Notes under the pieces: generated by a model | Seen by the model: the letters and a program-made list of their open reading frames with translations, nothing else | Databases searched by the model: none | Told to the model about the DNA's origin: nothing | Position numbers and translations under genes: made by a program | Shown: piece after piece, positions 25,562 to 33,473 of the stretch | Layout: the number at the start of each line of letters is the position of its first letter | Numbering within the stretch: the stretch's first letter is position 1 | Assembly: GCA_027492205.1 (NCBI GenBank) | Contig: JAOZFN010000006.1 | Location: 7,369-71,368, forward strand | Source: Thermoproteota archaeon | Lineage (GTDB): Archaea; Korarchaeota; Korarchaeia; Korarchaeales; Korarchaeaceae | Length of the DNA: 64,000 bases | Direction: 5' to 3'

Positions 25562-26956
25562 TCACCCCTTGTCGGAGAGGTTCCTGTCTCCACCCCGGCG
25601 GAGCGCGCCGGACACCAGCAGGGCAAGCGCCGGCGCGAAGAACGAGTAGAGGTAGGGGTGCACGGGGCCTGACTCAATCCAGACGAGGCTGGCGCTGAGG
25701 AGTATTGGGTAGAGCACCTTCGCAGCGGAGTCTCCCGAGCGAGCCAGCTTGAGCACGCCGCCCGCTATGGCGCCGAGCACTAGGGGAACCGCCGCGACTC
25801 CGACGACGCCGAAGTCTATCCAGATGGGCCCCACCATGGAGGTCGTGTAGGCGACCGGCAGGCCCACGACGGCCTCGCCCGTCAGCGCGCCCACGAGAGG
25901 CCTCGGAATTCCAAGCATGGTCAGCAGAGGGTTAATGAACAGGAGAATTCCGTAGGTCATCCCCCAGGGCGGGTAGGTCTTCAGGATCAGCGTCAGGGAA
26001 TACAGGGTGAAGCCGGCTCTGCTAACGAGGACGTAGTAGGCGTCACCAGTGAGGCCGGCCCTCGCCATGAGTATTACCTTCTGAAAGGTGAACATCAGGA
26101 GGCCGGGGACCGCCAGGTACGCGAGGACCTGCCTGACCTTGACTAGTCCACCCAGCCACATGGCAACGATCAGCGTTCCGAGGGCAACCACCACGTCCAG
26201 CCTGAACCCCGACGGGAACGTGAGGGCGAGGGAAATTCCCATTAGGCCGGCGCAGGCAATAAGGGCGTCCTCCCTTCGAATTGATCCCTTCTGGCCAGCC
26301 GCGGAGGACAACCAAGCAACGAGGGCAGACAGGCCAAGGAGGTACGCGTCGTAGCTGATCATCCAGAATGCGTCGTGCCTTCTCAGCTCTGGGTATAGGA
26401 GGGGAATGGCGCCCAGCCGCAGGTAGTTGACCAAGAGCCCCACGCCACCGGCGATGAGCAGGGGCAGGGAGAAGTGAAGGAGACCCTCGCCCCTCAGCCG
26501 TATGACCGCGCGGCCGGGAACCCTGGAGATCGCAGCCCTAGCGCCCAGCGAGTACGCCGCCACGGCTAAGGTCCACAGCGCGATGCCTGCAACCCACAGC
26601 GTGAGGTCCACTATCGGCAGGGGGCTCACAAGCGCCAGCGCCAGGTAGAGCGCGTAGGCCAGTGGGACGGCCAGCACGGGAGAGGCCGCCCCGTATCTCC
26701 CAGAAGCCACCGCAAGTGTTCTGAGAACGAGGCTCGAGGCCGACGCCTCGACGAGGCGATCGGCGAGTTTGTTGACGAAGGAAAAGGCCCTGCGAAGCGT
26801 GCCCGGAATCCGTGAGATTCTGAGACCTTCGTGGACCTCACAGGCGTGGGCTGTGGGCGCCACGGACGCCAGAATCTCCTCGAGGAACCTGCCGACCGCC
26901 ATCTCAAGCTTGATGAGGATCCTAATGGCTCTCCAGGTTAGGCTCATCGAACCCAC
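25562..26956 (-). CDS. polytopic membrane protein, possible polysaccharide repeat-unit polymerase
   Basis: 464 residues with about ten to twelve hydrophobic segments after a 90-residue partly amphipathic N-terminus. PSGFRLDVVVALG in mid-protein and the late GPIWIDFGVVGVAAVPLVLG resemble the Arg-containing loop and C-terminal segment of O-antigen/oligosaccharide repeat polymerases (Wzy-like, COG-level similarity from memory). No glycosyltransferase lies nearby, so this assignment is tentative. It is last in a minus-strand run behind two bitopic membrane proteins that resemble each other, separated from them by 3 bp. Confidence 0.5.
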   Translation of the reverse strand: MGSMSLTWRAIRILIKLEMAVGRFLEEILASVAPTAHACEVHEGLRISRIPGTLRRAFSFVNKLADRLVEASASSLVLRTLAVASGRYGAASPVLAVPLAYALYLALALVSPLPIVDLTLWVAGIALWTLAVAAYSLGARAAISRVPGRAVIRLRGEGLLHFSLPLLIAGGVGLLVNYLRLGAIPLLYPELRRHDAFWMISYDAYLLGLSALVAWLSSAAGQKGSIRREDALIACAGLMGISLALTFPSGFRLDVVVALGTLIVAMWLGGLVKVRQVLAYLAVPGLLMFTFQKVILMARAGLTGDAYYVLVSRAGFTLYSLTLILKTYPPWGMTYGILLFINPLLTMLGIPRPLVGALTGEAVVGLPVAYTTSMVGPIWIDFGVVGVAAVPLVLGAIAGGVLKLARSGDSAAKVLYPILLSASLVWIESGPVHPYLYSFFAPALALLVSGALRRGGDRNLSDKG

Positions 26957-26959
26957 CCC

Positions 26960-27865
26960 CTATCCCTTGAACTCGACCATGAACTTGGCGTAGCGGACCC
27001 CTTCCACGGAGGAGACGGCCCCGTATATGGCGGACTTCTCTCCCGGGCTTGGTGGTCTGTCGAAGACCACCTTGACCCGGATGTCATACGCCAGCATCTT
27101 GCGCGCGTCTGCAGGCAGCCATGCCCTCAGGATGGAGTCGAGCTTGGTGAGGTCCTCCCAGTTCATGTTCTCCACGACCAAGTAGAAGGGGGTCACCGTC
27201 GAGCCTACGAAGAGGAAGAGGCCGGAGCACTCCTCATTGACCTCACTCTGTAGCCAGTATATCGGAACCTCGTTCCCCCTTATGGCCTCAGAGAGGCCCC
27301 CACCGTGCAGCTTGAAGGACACGAACAGCTCGTATCCCACGCCGCCACTCGACACGGCGCCGGCGACCTCCCCCACCCTGGAGATCAGGTCATCCAATCC
27401 GTCGGTCCACAGTGGGTCCAGGCTCACCAGCAGCCTGTCTACGTTCCTGTCTACCTTGAGAGCGAGTCTGAGGGGGTCGACCTCCTGCGGAAGCGGGTCC
27501 CTCACCTTCTGGTCGGAGGAGTAGACCAGGAACACGTCTCCCCCCGCGCTGAAGTATATGGTCGCCCTGGCTGAGTCCAGGACGAATCCCGTGGAGTTTA
27601 TCAGCGTTCCATTGACGTGGACGCCGAGTATTCCGCCTCTCAGCGAGTATCCCCTGGACCGGTAGAAGTTGGCTATGTACGCGGCCGACTGGCCGCTCCT
27701 CACGTCTCCCCGGTAGTATAAGTGAGCGTTCACCTTCATGTAGGCGACTCCCACCGCGGCGGTCACGACGAGAATGTCCAGCGCGACCCCCAGGAGTCTC
27801 AACGCCCTATCCGACTCCACGGCCACCTCACCCCTCGCGCCTAACCCTGATCCCCTCAGCCCCAA
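26960..27865 (-). CDS. bitopic membrane protein, paralogue of upstream gene
   Basis: 301 residues I do not recognise. One N-terminal hydrophobic segment (LGVALDILVVTAAVGVAYM) is followed by a large domain of mixed alpha/beta character, probably outside the cell. The segment and the following RGDVRSGQSAAYIANFYRSRGY region parallel the neighbouring gene (DMVVLSVAVGVAYAAV, then IRGANMVGIAATYHSSASRGY), so the two look like tandem duplicates that have diverged. It overlaps that gene by 38 bp. It may form a complex with the polytopic protein encoded next, but the function is unknown. Confidence 0.65.
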   Translation of the reverse strand: MGLRGSGLGARGEVAVESDRALRLLGVALDILVVTAAVGVAYMKVNAHLYYRGDVRSGQSAAYIANFYRSRGYSLRGGILGVHVNGTLINSTGFVLDSARATIYFSAGGDVFLVYSSDQKVRDPLPQEVDPLRLALKVDRNVDRLLVSLDPLWTDGLDDLISRVGEVAGAVSSGGVGYELFVSFKLHGGGLSEAIRGNEVPIYWLQSEVNEECSGLFLFVGSTVTPFYLVVENMNWEDLTKLDSILRAWLPADARKMLAYDIRVKVVFDRPPSPGEKSAIYGAVSSVEGVRYAKFMVEFKG

Positions 27866-28655
27866 TCTCCCGCAGAGAACCTCCGACGGCGTCTGCGTCC
27901 ACCCTCACGGGATCTGTGAGTACGGTAAGCTGGATTGGTCCCGAGATTAATCCCTTCACGGCGACCCCCTCTCTCTCGAGTATCTCAATGATCCTTCTGA
28001 GCAGGGTGGAGGAGTCTTCGGCTGGCACGAATCTCATCTTGACGAGGATCTCATTCCCAGCCGTCTCGACTTCTATGACCCCCCCCTGCCCGGCAGCCAC
28101 GTCCTGAATCAGGCTGGCCGGGATCGTCACGTTGGACTCCTCCATCCATACCCCGACCGTAGCCGACACGAGGCAGGCTTCAACGCCCTCGAAGCGCTCG
28201 AGGATCGTGCAGAGCGACTCTAGGGAGTCCGGTCCTATGGTTTCACTCGGGACTATGGCGTCGATCCTGACCACACCGCTGGGCTGCTCTATTCTCATGA
28301 GTATTCTGCTGGGAACTCCGTTGACGTAGGGCCTGTCGAACTCGTCCGACAGCACTAAGACCCCCCTCTGGGGGTCGAAGAGGACCAGCCTCTTGCTGTC
28401 CGCGTACACGACTCTCCCAATCGCTTTGAATGATCCTCCCGCGTACCAGGCCCCCTCGACCTCGAGTTCCACGGCGTACCCGCGAGATGCCGAGCTGTGA
28501 TAAGTGGCGGCTATGCCCACCATGTTGGCGCCCCGGATGTCGAAGTACCTGTCCCTGGGGGTGACGGCCGCGTAGGCCACCCCGACGGCGACGGACAGAA
28601 CCACCATGTCCAGGGCCAGCCCGAGCGCTCGCCTCTTCGCCCCACCCTCAACCAA
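27828..28655 (-). CDS. bitopic membrane protein, paralogue of downstream gene
   Basis: 275 residues, first gene of a three-gene membrane cluster. A single N-terminal membrane segment (DMVVLSVAVGVAYAAV) is followed by a soluble domain. Its C-terminal part (LLRRIIEILEREGVAV, then ITVLTDP-like strands and SLREIGAEGIRVRR) looks like a small beta-alpha-beta ligand-binding fold. I do not recognise the family. The TTG at 28655 follows GGAGGG. It shares a promoter region with the divergent S8e gene. It resembles the following gene in its membrane segment and the stretch after it. Confidence 0.65.
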   Translation of the reverse strand: MVEGGAKRRALGLALDMVVLSVAVGVAYAAVTPRDRYFDIRGANMVGIAATYHSSASRGYAVELEVEGAWYAGGSFKAIGRVVYADSKRLVLFDPQRGVLVLSDEFDRPYVNGVPSRILMRIEQPSGVVRIDAIVPSETIGPDSLESLCTILERFEGVEACLVSATVGVWMEESNVTIPASLIQDVAAGQGGVIEVETAGNEILVKMRFVPAEDSSTLLRRIIEILEREGVAVKGLISGPIQLTVLTDPVRVDADAVGGSLREIGAEGIRVRREG

Positions 28656-28696
28656 CGCCTCAACCCTCCATTCAGTCGAGCCTTCGCCAGCGGTAT

Positions 28697-28708
28697 GCTT
28701 ATTTAACC
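28697..28708. promoter_or_regulatory. shared TATA-like element (membrane cluster / S8e)
   Basis: GCTTATTTAACC sits about 40 bp before the S8e GTG on the plus strand and about 48 bp before the TTG at 28655 on the minus strand. Confidence 0.55.
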
Positions 28709-28742
28709 GAGGGTAGGCTGGGACCGGGGAGGTCGTGGATCA

Positions 28743-29150
28743 GTGCCGCACTACTACCACGGACCCGTGGCCACCCGCGGAAGAACCCCGACGGGAGGGA
28801 AGATCCGGAAGACTCGCAAGAAGAGGAAGAGGGAGATGGGCAGGTTCCCGGCTCTCACGAGGATAGGAGAGAGGAGACTGAAGCTCATCAGGGCGATGGG
28901 AGGGAACTACAAGCTGAGGCTGCTGAGCGACAGCTACGCTAACGTCGTTGTGCCGGGAGAGGGTGCGAAGAGGGTCAGGATCTTGGACGTGGTGGACAAC
29001 CCGGCGAGCAAGGCCTTCAAGAGGTTCAAGATCATAACTCGCGGGGCGATCATCAGGACCGAGCTGGGCCTGGCCAGAGTGACCTCCAGCCCGGGGCAGC
29101 ACGGCGTGATAAACGCCGTCCTGATGGAGGAGGAGCAGTCTGCCTCGTGA
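28743..29150 (+). CDS. rps8e: ribosomal protein S8e (eS8)
   Basis: 135 residues, a small-subunit protein shared by Archaea and Eukarya. The N-terminus is basic with the family-type [17 protein letters not shown], followed by [10 protein letters not shown] and [18 protein letters not shown] (last line paraphrased as a conserved PGQxGVxNAV motif). GTG start with GGGGAGGT upstream. Its 3' end overlaps the proposed CTG start of gar1, so the two are likely coupled. SRP19, a frequent neighbour of S8e elsewhere, is absent. Confidence 0.93.
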   Translation: MPHYYHGPVATRGRTPTGGKIRKTRKKRKREMGRFPALTRIGERRLKLIRAMGGNYKLRLLSDSYANVVVPGEGAKRVRILDVVDNPASKAFKRFKIITRGAIIRTELGLARVTSSPGQHGVINAVLMEEEQSAS

Positions 29151-29466
29151 GCGGAGATCACCCCCGCCACCTCTCGACAGGGCCCGCCTGAGGCCCATCG
29201 GGGTCGTCGAGAGGGTCACGAACTCGCGAAACTTCCTTGTTAGGTATGGAGGACCCGTGGAGTATGATCCCAAGGATCTTAAAGTCGTAGACGAGGAACT
29301 CCGGGTGGTCGGCGTGGTTCGAGACGTGATCGGCCCGGTTTCCGCGCCGTTCTTCCTGGTCAAAGTGACGATTCCCATCGATGAGGCCAAGGGCTACGTG
29401 GGCAGGAGGCTCTACCTCTTGGAGCCGCCGAGCATTTTGGCAAGGAAATTAAGGAACAGCGGATAG
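29140..29466 (+). CDS. gar1: H/ACA RNP component Gar1, with probable CTG start
   Basis: The track gives only the C-terminal 69 residues from an internal GTG (29257). Reading the same frame upstream continues the family: [20 protein letters not shown] then [20 protein letters not shown], the Gar1 beta-barrel core. Gar1 is a subunit of the pseudouridylation guide RNPs. No ATG, GTG or TTG lies between the preceding in-frame stop and the conserved region. A CTG at 29140, overlapping the S8e stop and preceded by GGAGGAG, is the best start; CTG 29188 is the alternative. The 108-residue length is normal. A sequencing frameshift in this junction cannot be excluded. Confidence 0.8.
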   Translation: MPRERRSPPPPLDRARLRPIGVVERVTNSRNFLVRYGGPVEYDPKDLKVVDEELRVVGVVRDVIGPVSAPFFLVKVTIPIDEAKGYVGRRLYLLEPPSILARKLRNSG

Positions 29467-29482
29467 GTCACTCTAGGTGAGG

Positions 29483-29659
29483 ATGCCAGCTAAGTCGGAG
29501 CGGGCGGCGAGCGCGGCGAGGTATGAGCAGAGTGCGCTGAAACTGATAGAGAGGCTCTTGAGCCTTCCGTGCACCAAGTGCCCAAATCTAGGAAGGTGTT
29601 ACGACTCAGCTGCGTTGGAGTGTGGGGAGCTAACTACTTACCTCCTACGAGATCCCTGA
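29483..29659 (+). CDS. stand-alone iron-sulfur module resembling TFE-beta / RPC34 C-terminus
   Basis: 58 residues, ATG with GGTGAGG upstream, directly after gar1. The N-terminal half is a basic helix. The C-terminal half has CTKCPNLGRC, then C seven residues on, then ELTTYLL. This matches the C-x2-CP-x4-C...C-xx-LTxYL layout of the [4Fe-4S] motif that ends RNA polymerase III subunit RPC34 and archaeal TFE-beta. The winged-helix domains of that family are absent, and an in-frame stop just upstream rules out a longer product in this frame. It overlaps trm1 tail to tail by 26 bp. Function is inferred only from the motif. Confidence 0.6.
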   Translation: MPAKSERAASAARYEQSALKLIERLLSLPCTKCPNLGRCYDSAALECGELTTYLLRDP

Positions 29660-30821
29660 CGACCTCCTCGATCTCGCCGATGGAGGCATCCGTCTTGATC
29701 GACTTTTTCTCGCAGTGAACCAGGCTCGCTCTGAATCCGCGGGATCTCAGTGCTTTCACCGCGGCCCGGGGGCTTGGCGAGGGCAGCTTCCTCCTACTCG
29801 CCAAGAGATCTAGGTCGTAGTAGAGTGGAGGCATCCCGAGTTCCTGCGAGAGGGACTCAACTATCTCTCTAGCCTCCTCTGAGAACCAGACGCTCTCATT
29901 CAGCTTTTTGAGGGTCGGTTTCACTACCCCCTCGTCGAGAATGTTCCCGACCCAAAGGGGCCCCAGCTTTTCGAGCCTCGATCCGCAGTGGGGACAGGAC
30001 TCCTCCTTCGGCGGGTACCTGCCCTGCTGGATCATCCTCCAGCCGCAGCGGGGGCAATAAGACACCCACCCGAGCATCTCCCTCAGGGACTCCGAGGCCT
30101 TCGTGGCCCCCCTCTCCACCCTGAAGTAAACCCTGGCGTAGTGCCGCGTCGCATGCGCCAGAACGGGCCTCACCGCGAGGTCATAGACGGCGGCAACCCT
30201 AGCCGCGTACGCCGCCAAGATCCTGAGGCCCGCCTCCTTGTGAAATTCCACCTTCCTCCCGTGGGCGAAGTAGACCCGGAAAAGCTTGTCGGGATACACC
30301 CCGTACAGCACAGGCGTGTCGGTCGCGGTCACGGCCAGGATACCGCCGATCCTGACCGCCCCCACGGCCGCCCAGAGGAAGAGTGAAGGCGTTCCGAAGG
30401 GGTCCACGTCTAGGTAGTCTACTCCCCCGCTCTCCTTGAGGGAGAGTGAGGCGAGGTTCGCGTCCATCAGCCACGCATCTACTGAGCCCTCAAGCCCATT
30501 TCTCCTTATCCCGAGCCTTATGGCGTGGTACGCCAGGGGGTTCCTGTCGTTCGCAATCACCGCCGCGCCGGCCTCTGCGGCGAGCCTCAGCGCCCTCACG
30601 CCTGATGCGGCCATTATGTCGGCGGCGACGACCTCTTCACCCAGCAGGGAAGCGACGGCAACCGCGATATCCCTGTTGGACCTCATGTCGGGGTTGTAAA
30701 AGACGCGGGCCTTGGTGTAAGCTAGCCCCAGCCTCTCCAGCTCCTCAAGCTCTGAGGCGTAGAACCTCACAGCGCCCTCCTCGTACTCCGCAAGCGAAAC
30801 CGTTATTCTGCCTCGATCCAC
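29634..30821 (-). CDS. trm1: tRNA (guanine26-N2)-dimethyltransferase Trm1
   Basis: 395 residues. It methylates G26 at the hinge between D and anticodon stems using S-adenosylmethionine. The N-terminus has FYNPDMRSNRDIAVA, motif I is DIMAASGVRALRLAAE, and motif IV is YLDVDPFGTPS. A zinc ribbon follows with CPRCGWRM and CPHCGS. These are full family features. GTG start at 30821. It is divergent from the NTPase gene across only 17 bp, so the two promoters must overlap the opposite gene's 5' end. Its 3' end overlaps the iron-sulfur mini-protein. Confidence 0.95.
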   Translation of the reverse strand: MDRGRITVSLAEYEEGAVRFYASELEELERLGLAYTKARVFYNPDMRSNRDIAVAVASLLGEEVVAADIMAASGVRALRLAAEAGAAVIANDRNPLAYHAIRLGIRRNGLEGSVDAWLMDANLASLSLKESGGVDYLDVDPFGTPSLFLWAAVGAVRIGGILAVTATDTPVLYGVYPDKLFRVYFAHGRKVEFHKEAGLRILAAYAARVAAVYDLAVRPVLAHATRHYARVYFRVERGATKASESLREMLGWVSYCPRCGWRMIQQGRYPPKEESCPHCGSRLEKLGPLWVGNILDEGVVKPTLKKLNESVWFSEEAREIVESLSQELGMPPLYYDLDLLASRRKLPSPSPRAAVKALRSRGFRASLVHCEKKSIKTDASIGEIEEVVRDLVGGK

Positions 30822-30838
30822 CAGCCCGCGGGGGCTCG

Positions 30839-31375
30839 TTGGCAGTAAAAAACTTCATTTTGAGGGGCAGACCCGGCTCTGGAAAATCTACTGCCGCCCA
30901 GATCGCGAGGCAAAGGCTGTCAGAGGCCGGACTCAGGGTAGCTGGCATCGTGACCCCCGAGGTTAGGTTGGGCCGCTCGAGGGTGGGCTTTGAGGTGGTG
31001 GACCTTGCGACAGGGAGGAGGGCGACGTTTGCCCACGTTGACATCCCCTCGGAGACAAGGGTCTCCAAGTACGGCATCTCCATCGAGCTCTTCGAGCAGG
31101 TCGCCGTCCCTGCCCTGGAGGCCGCCCTCAAGGCTGACGTGGCGCTCGTCGACGAGATAGGAAAGATGGAGCTGTTCAGCGATCTCTTCAAGTCGCTGGT
31201 GGTGAGGTTACTGGACTCAGACGTCCCGGTAATAGGGACGGCTCCGTTCTACGACCTCCCATTCCTTCGGGATGTGTTGAGGAGAGGAGACGTGAGGGTG
31301 ATTTGGGTTAGGCGCGGAGAGGCTGAGCGGGTGGCGGAGACGCTGACCGGCGAGGTTATGAGGCTTGTGAGGTAG
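30839..31375 (+). CDS. THEP1-type nucleoside-triphosphatase
   Basis: 178 residues with Walker A GRPGSGKST near the N-terminus, GIVTPEVR, a RATFAHVD segment, Walker B-like VALVDEIGKMELFS and the late VRRGEAERVAE. These fit the archaeal/bacterial THEP1 NTPases, related to human NTPCR, which hydrolyse nucleoside triphosphates and have a suspected but unproven nucleotide-kinase or RNA-related role. The track start at 30446 lies antisense to trm1. The TTG at 30839 gives the P-loop a normal position. It is convergent with fibrillarin. Confidence 0.85.
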   Translation: MAVKNFILRGRPGSGKSTAAQIARQRLSEAGLRVAGIVTPEVRLGRSRVGFEVVDLATGRRATFAHVDIPSETRVSKYGISIELFEQVAVPALEAALKADVALVDEIGKMELFSDLFKSLVVRLLDSDVPVIGTAPFYDLPFLRDVLRRGDVRVIWVRRGEAERVAETLTGEVMRLVR

Positions 31376-31401
31376 CCTACATCCCGACCGCAGGGCCCGG
31401 T

Positions 31402-32094
31402 TCACTTCTTGGCCACTATCATGGCGTGCTTCGGATCAAAGGGCGCGAGGTCCACCCTCTCCAATACCTTCAACCCCCCGCGCGTTAGCCTGTCCTCCAC
31501 CAGCCTGTAGACTTTCTTGGGCGGCAGCGTCACGTCTATGCTGCTAGCTTTCACGGCGATCACCGCGTAGCCACCCCTTCTCAAGTAGACCTCCGCGTTC
31601 TTGAGCAGGATCTCAGCCTGATCCGGTTGGGCGACATCGACGTACAGGACGTCCACCATCTCGACGACGTGAGCGTATTCCTCCGGCCTCCTGGCCGAGG
31701 CCAGGATCGGGACGATGTTCCGTCTCGCGTCGGCCACAGGGAGGAGTTCTCTGAGCACCCTCTGGGAGATCTCGACGCCGTATATGACGCCCTTCCCCCC
31801 GATTATGTCGCTGAAGTGAGAGGCAGTCGTCCCAGACGCTATTCCCAAGTAGAGTATTCGGCTCCCTGGCCTAATGGGGAAGTTCTTCAGGCCGTTGAGT
31901 ATGGCCGCGGCGGGCTTCGACCTCCTGGGAGGCCAGATCCGATATTCCTTCCCGTTCACGACTACGCTGACTTCGTCATAGCTCCTGAACCCCGGGACTA
32001 GGTTCAGCGTGGCCAGATTCCTCCGCCGGCCGTCTTGGATCCAAAAGACGCCCTTAAAGCTCTTGTGCGGGGAGGCCCTTGGACCCCTGCTCAT
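31402..32094 (-). CDS. flpA: fibrillarin, rRNA/tRNA 2'-O-methyltransferase
   Basis: 230 residues. It is the catalytic subunit of the C/D box sRNP, adding 2'-O-methyl groups guided by sRNAs. The N-terminus has KGVFWIQDGRRRNLATLNLVPG; the SAM-binding part has ILYLGIASGTTASHFSDIIG, then VEISQRVLRELLP, YVDVAQPDQAEI and AVIAVKASSIDVT. The ATG overlaps the Nop5 stop (ATGA), the standard coupled Nop5-fibrillarin pair of Archaea. Confidence 0.96.
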   Translation of the reverse strand: MSRGPRASPHKSFKGVFWIQDGRRRNLATLNLVPGFRSYDEVSVVVNGKEYRIWPPRRSKPAAAILNGLKNFPIRPGSRILYLGIASGTTASHFSDIIGGKGVIYGVEISQRVLRELLPVADARRNIVPILASARRPEEYAHVVEMVDVLYVDVAQPDQAEILLKNAEVYLRRGGYAVIAVKASSIDVTLPPKKVYRLVEDRLTRGGLKVLERVDLAPFDPKHAMIVAKK

Positions 32095-33239
32095 CTCTTA
32101 CCACCCCTCAGCTCCGCCAGCCGGCGATCGATCTCGGCCCGCAGCTGGTCTCCCACAAACTTACCCCTTCCGAACGCGTCTACCCTTGCGGCTATGGCTA
32201 TCTTGGAGGCTAACAGCCTGGCAATCTTCCCTCTGAACTTCTTAGGAGCGGTCCTGACTTCTTTGGCCTGGAACAGGACGCCGTGCTTCGGTGGCTTCGT
32301 GCCCCTGGTGAGGTGAAGGAAGATGGCCTTTTGGGCCCCCAGGATTTGGATTGAGCTTGCTGGGAGGGACGCCAGCCTTTTCAATCCACCGGCGATCGCT
32401 ATCAGCCTGGCGGCCACTAGAGGGGACACCACGGCGGAGAGGTTTGGCGCCACCTGGCGCATGAGGTCCTCTATGTACCCCTCGACCTGCTCCCTCGTCT
32501 CGTAGAGCTTCACCCACCTTTTAGCCACCGTCGCTATTGCGTTAAGGTCCTCGGCAGGTAGATCTGCACCGATTGAGTTCTTCGCCGCTTCCTCTACCCT
32601 CTCGGCGAGGGCCTTGTCCACGCCGATCCTCCTGAGCGCCTCCTTGGTGATCCTCTCCCGGGCCGTCAGCTCGGCCGCGATCAGCGCGTAGGTGTAGTGA
32701 TCCTCAACCAGCGAGTCGAGTTCTGGGAAGTATATCGAGTACCATTCCCTGATGGCGGGTATGAGCACGTTTAGGGACTTGTTTAGATGATCCACGTAGT
32801 CTATGGCCCTGATAATCAGGTTGTCCCTCTGGGACAGATCGTCCTTGATTCGCCTTCTGCTGATCTCGATTCCAACCTGAGTGACGTAGTCGTTGTACTC
32901 CCTCCTATCGCCCTGGAAACCCATCTCCTTAGCGATCTGGAGAGCCCTCTCTCGAACGGCCCTAGCGACCGGGGAGTTGAGGTCAACGATCACGCGCCCC
33001 GAGTAGCCCAACGAGGATGCGAGTTCGCGGGATGGAACCACGACCTCTTCTACCTCGCCCCCCATGCTTTCTATGGCCGCCTGGACCTCCTCAACCTGGG
33101 GAAATGACCTCCCCAAGCTAAGGAGGTAGAGCGACTCACCCGCATCTTCGGGGGAGGAGAACACCGAGTAGAAGAGCGCGTTTCCATCTCCGTCAAGGAG
33201 GAGAATTCCAAACGGGTGGGCGACGACGTGAACCCTCAA
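32091..33239 (-). CDS. nop5: C/D box sRNP core protein Nop5 (Nop56/58)
   Basis: 382 residues. It bridges L7Ae-bound sRNA and fibrillarin. The N-terminal domain contacts fibrillarin, a long coiled coil runs through about residues 120-200 (DYVDHLNKSLNVLIPAIREWYSI), and the Nop domain has PNLSAVVSPLVAARLI, GGLKRLASLPASSIQILGAQK and the KHGVLFQ-type RNA-contact segment. The C-terminus is basic. TTG start without a clear RBS, 24 bp after S30e, and coupled to fibrillarin downstream. Confidence 0.96.
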   Translation of the reverse strand: MRVHVVAHPFGILLLDGDGNALFYSVFSSPEDAGESLYLLSLGRSFPQVEEVQAAIESMGGEVEEVVVPSRELASSLGYSGRVIVDLNSPVARAVRERALQIAKEMGFQGDRREYNDYVTQVGIEISRRRIKDDLSQRDNLIIRAIDYVDHLNKSLNVLIPAIREWYSIYFPELDSLVEDHYTYALIAAELTARERITKEALRRIGVDKALAERVEEAAKNSIGADLPAEDLNAIATVAKRWVKLYETREQVEGYIEDLMRQVAPNLSAVVSPLVAARLIAIAGGLKRLASLPASSIQILGAQKAIFLHLTRGTKPPKHGVLFQAKEVRTAPKKFRGKIARLLASKIAIAARVDAFGRGKFVGDQLRAEIDRRLAELRGGKR

Positions 33240-33263
33240 GAGAACCGCCCGGCCCTGGCGAAT

Positions 33264-33431
33264 TCAGAAGGGATTCTGACCGGGCTTTCTCCCTAGGATG
33301 TACCTCTTCCTATAGAGGGACTTTATCCTGACCCTGGGCACAGGGGATCTCCTCGGCCTGGCCTCCACCTTCGGAGTCAGCGATCGAACCTTACCAGCCT
33401 TGTTGAGCGCACCGTGAGTTCCTCTGGGCAT
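33264..33431 (-). CDS. rps30e: ribosomal protein S30e (eS30)
   Basis: 55 residues, too short for the ORF track, read from the reverse strand. It begins MPRGTHGALNKAGKVRSLTP, the eS30 signature (HGxLxxAGKVRxxTPK), and continues with a basic tail ending RKPGQNPF. GGGAGGG stands 7 nt before the ATG. It was first considered as L39e because of its size, but the motif is unmistakable. A TATA-like box lies about 40 bp upstream, overlapping the end of the DUF460 gene. nop5 follows. S30e is found mainly outside Euryarchaeota. Confidence 0.93.
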   Translation of the reverse strand: MPRGTHGALNKAGKVRSLTPKVEARPRRSPVPRVRIKSLYRKRYILGRKPGQNPF

Positions 33432-33465
33432 TCACATCCCTCCCGATGAGTTCTCTGGATCATCA

Positions 33466-33473
33466 TATTTTAA
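33466..33473 (-). promoter_or_regulatory. TATA-like element of rps30e
   Basis: On the minus strand this reads TTAAAATA, about 39 bp before the rps30e ATG. It overlaps the last codons of the upstream gene. Confidence 0.45.

Noticed and set aside
33264-33431. Initial thought that the small basic ORF was L39e
   Set aside because: It starts with the S30e motif (HGALNKAGKVRSLTP), which L39e lacks.
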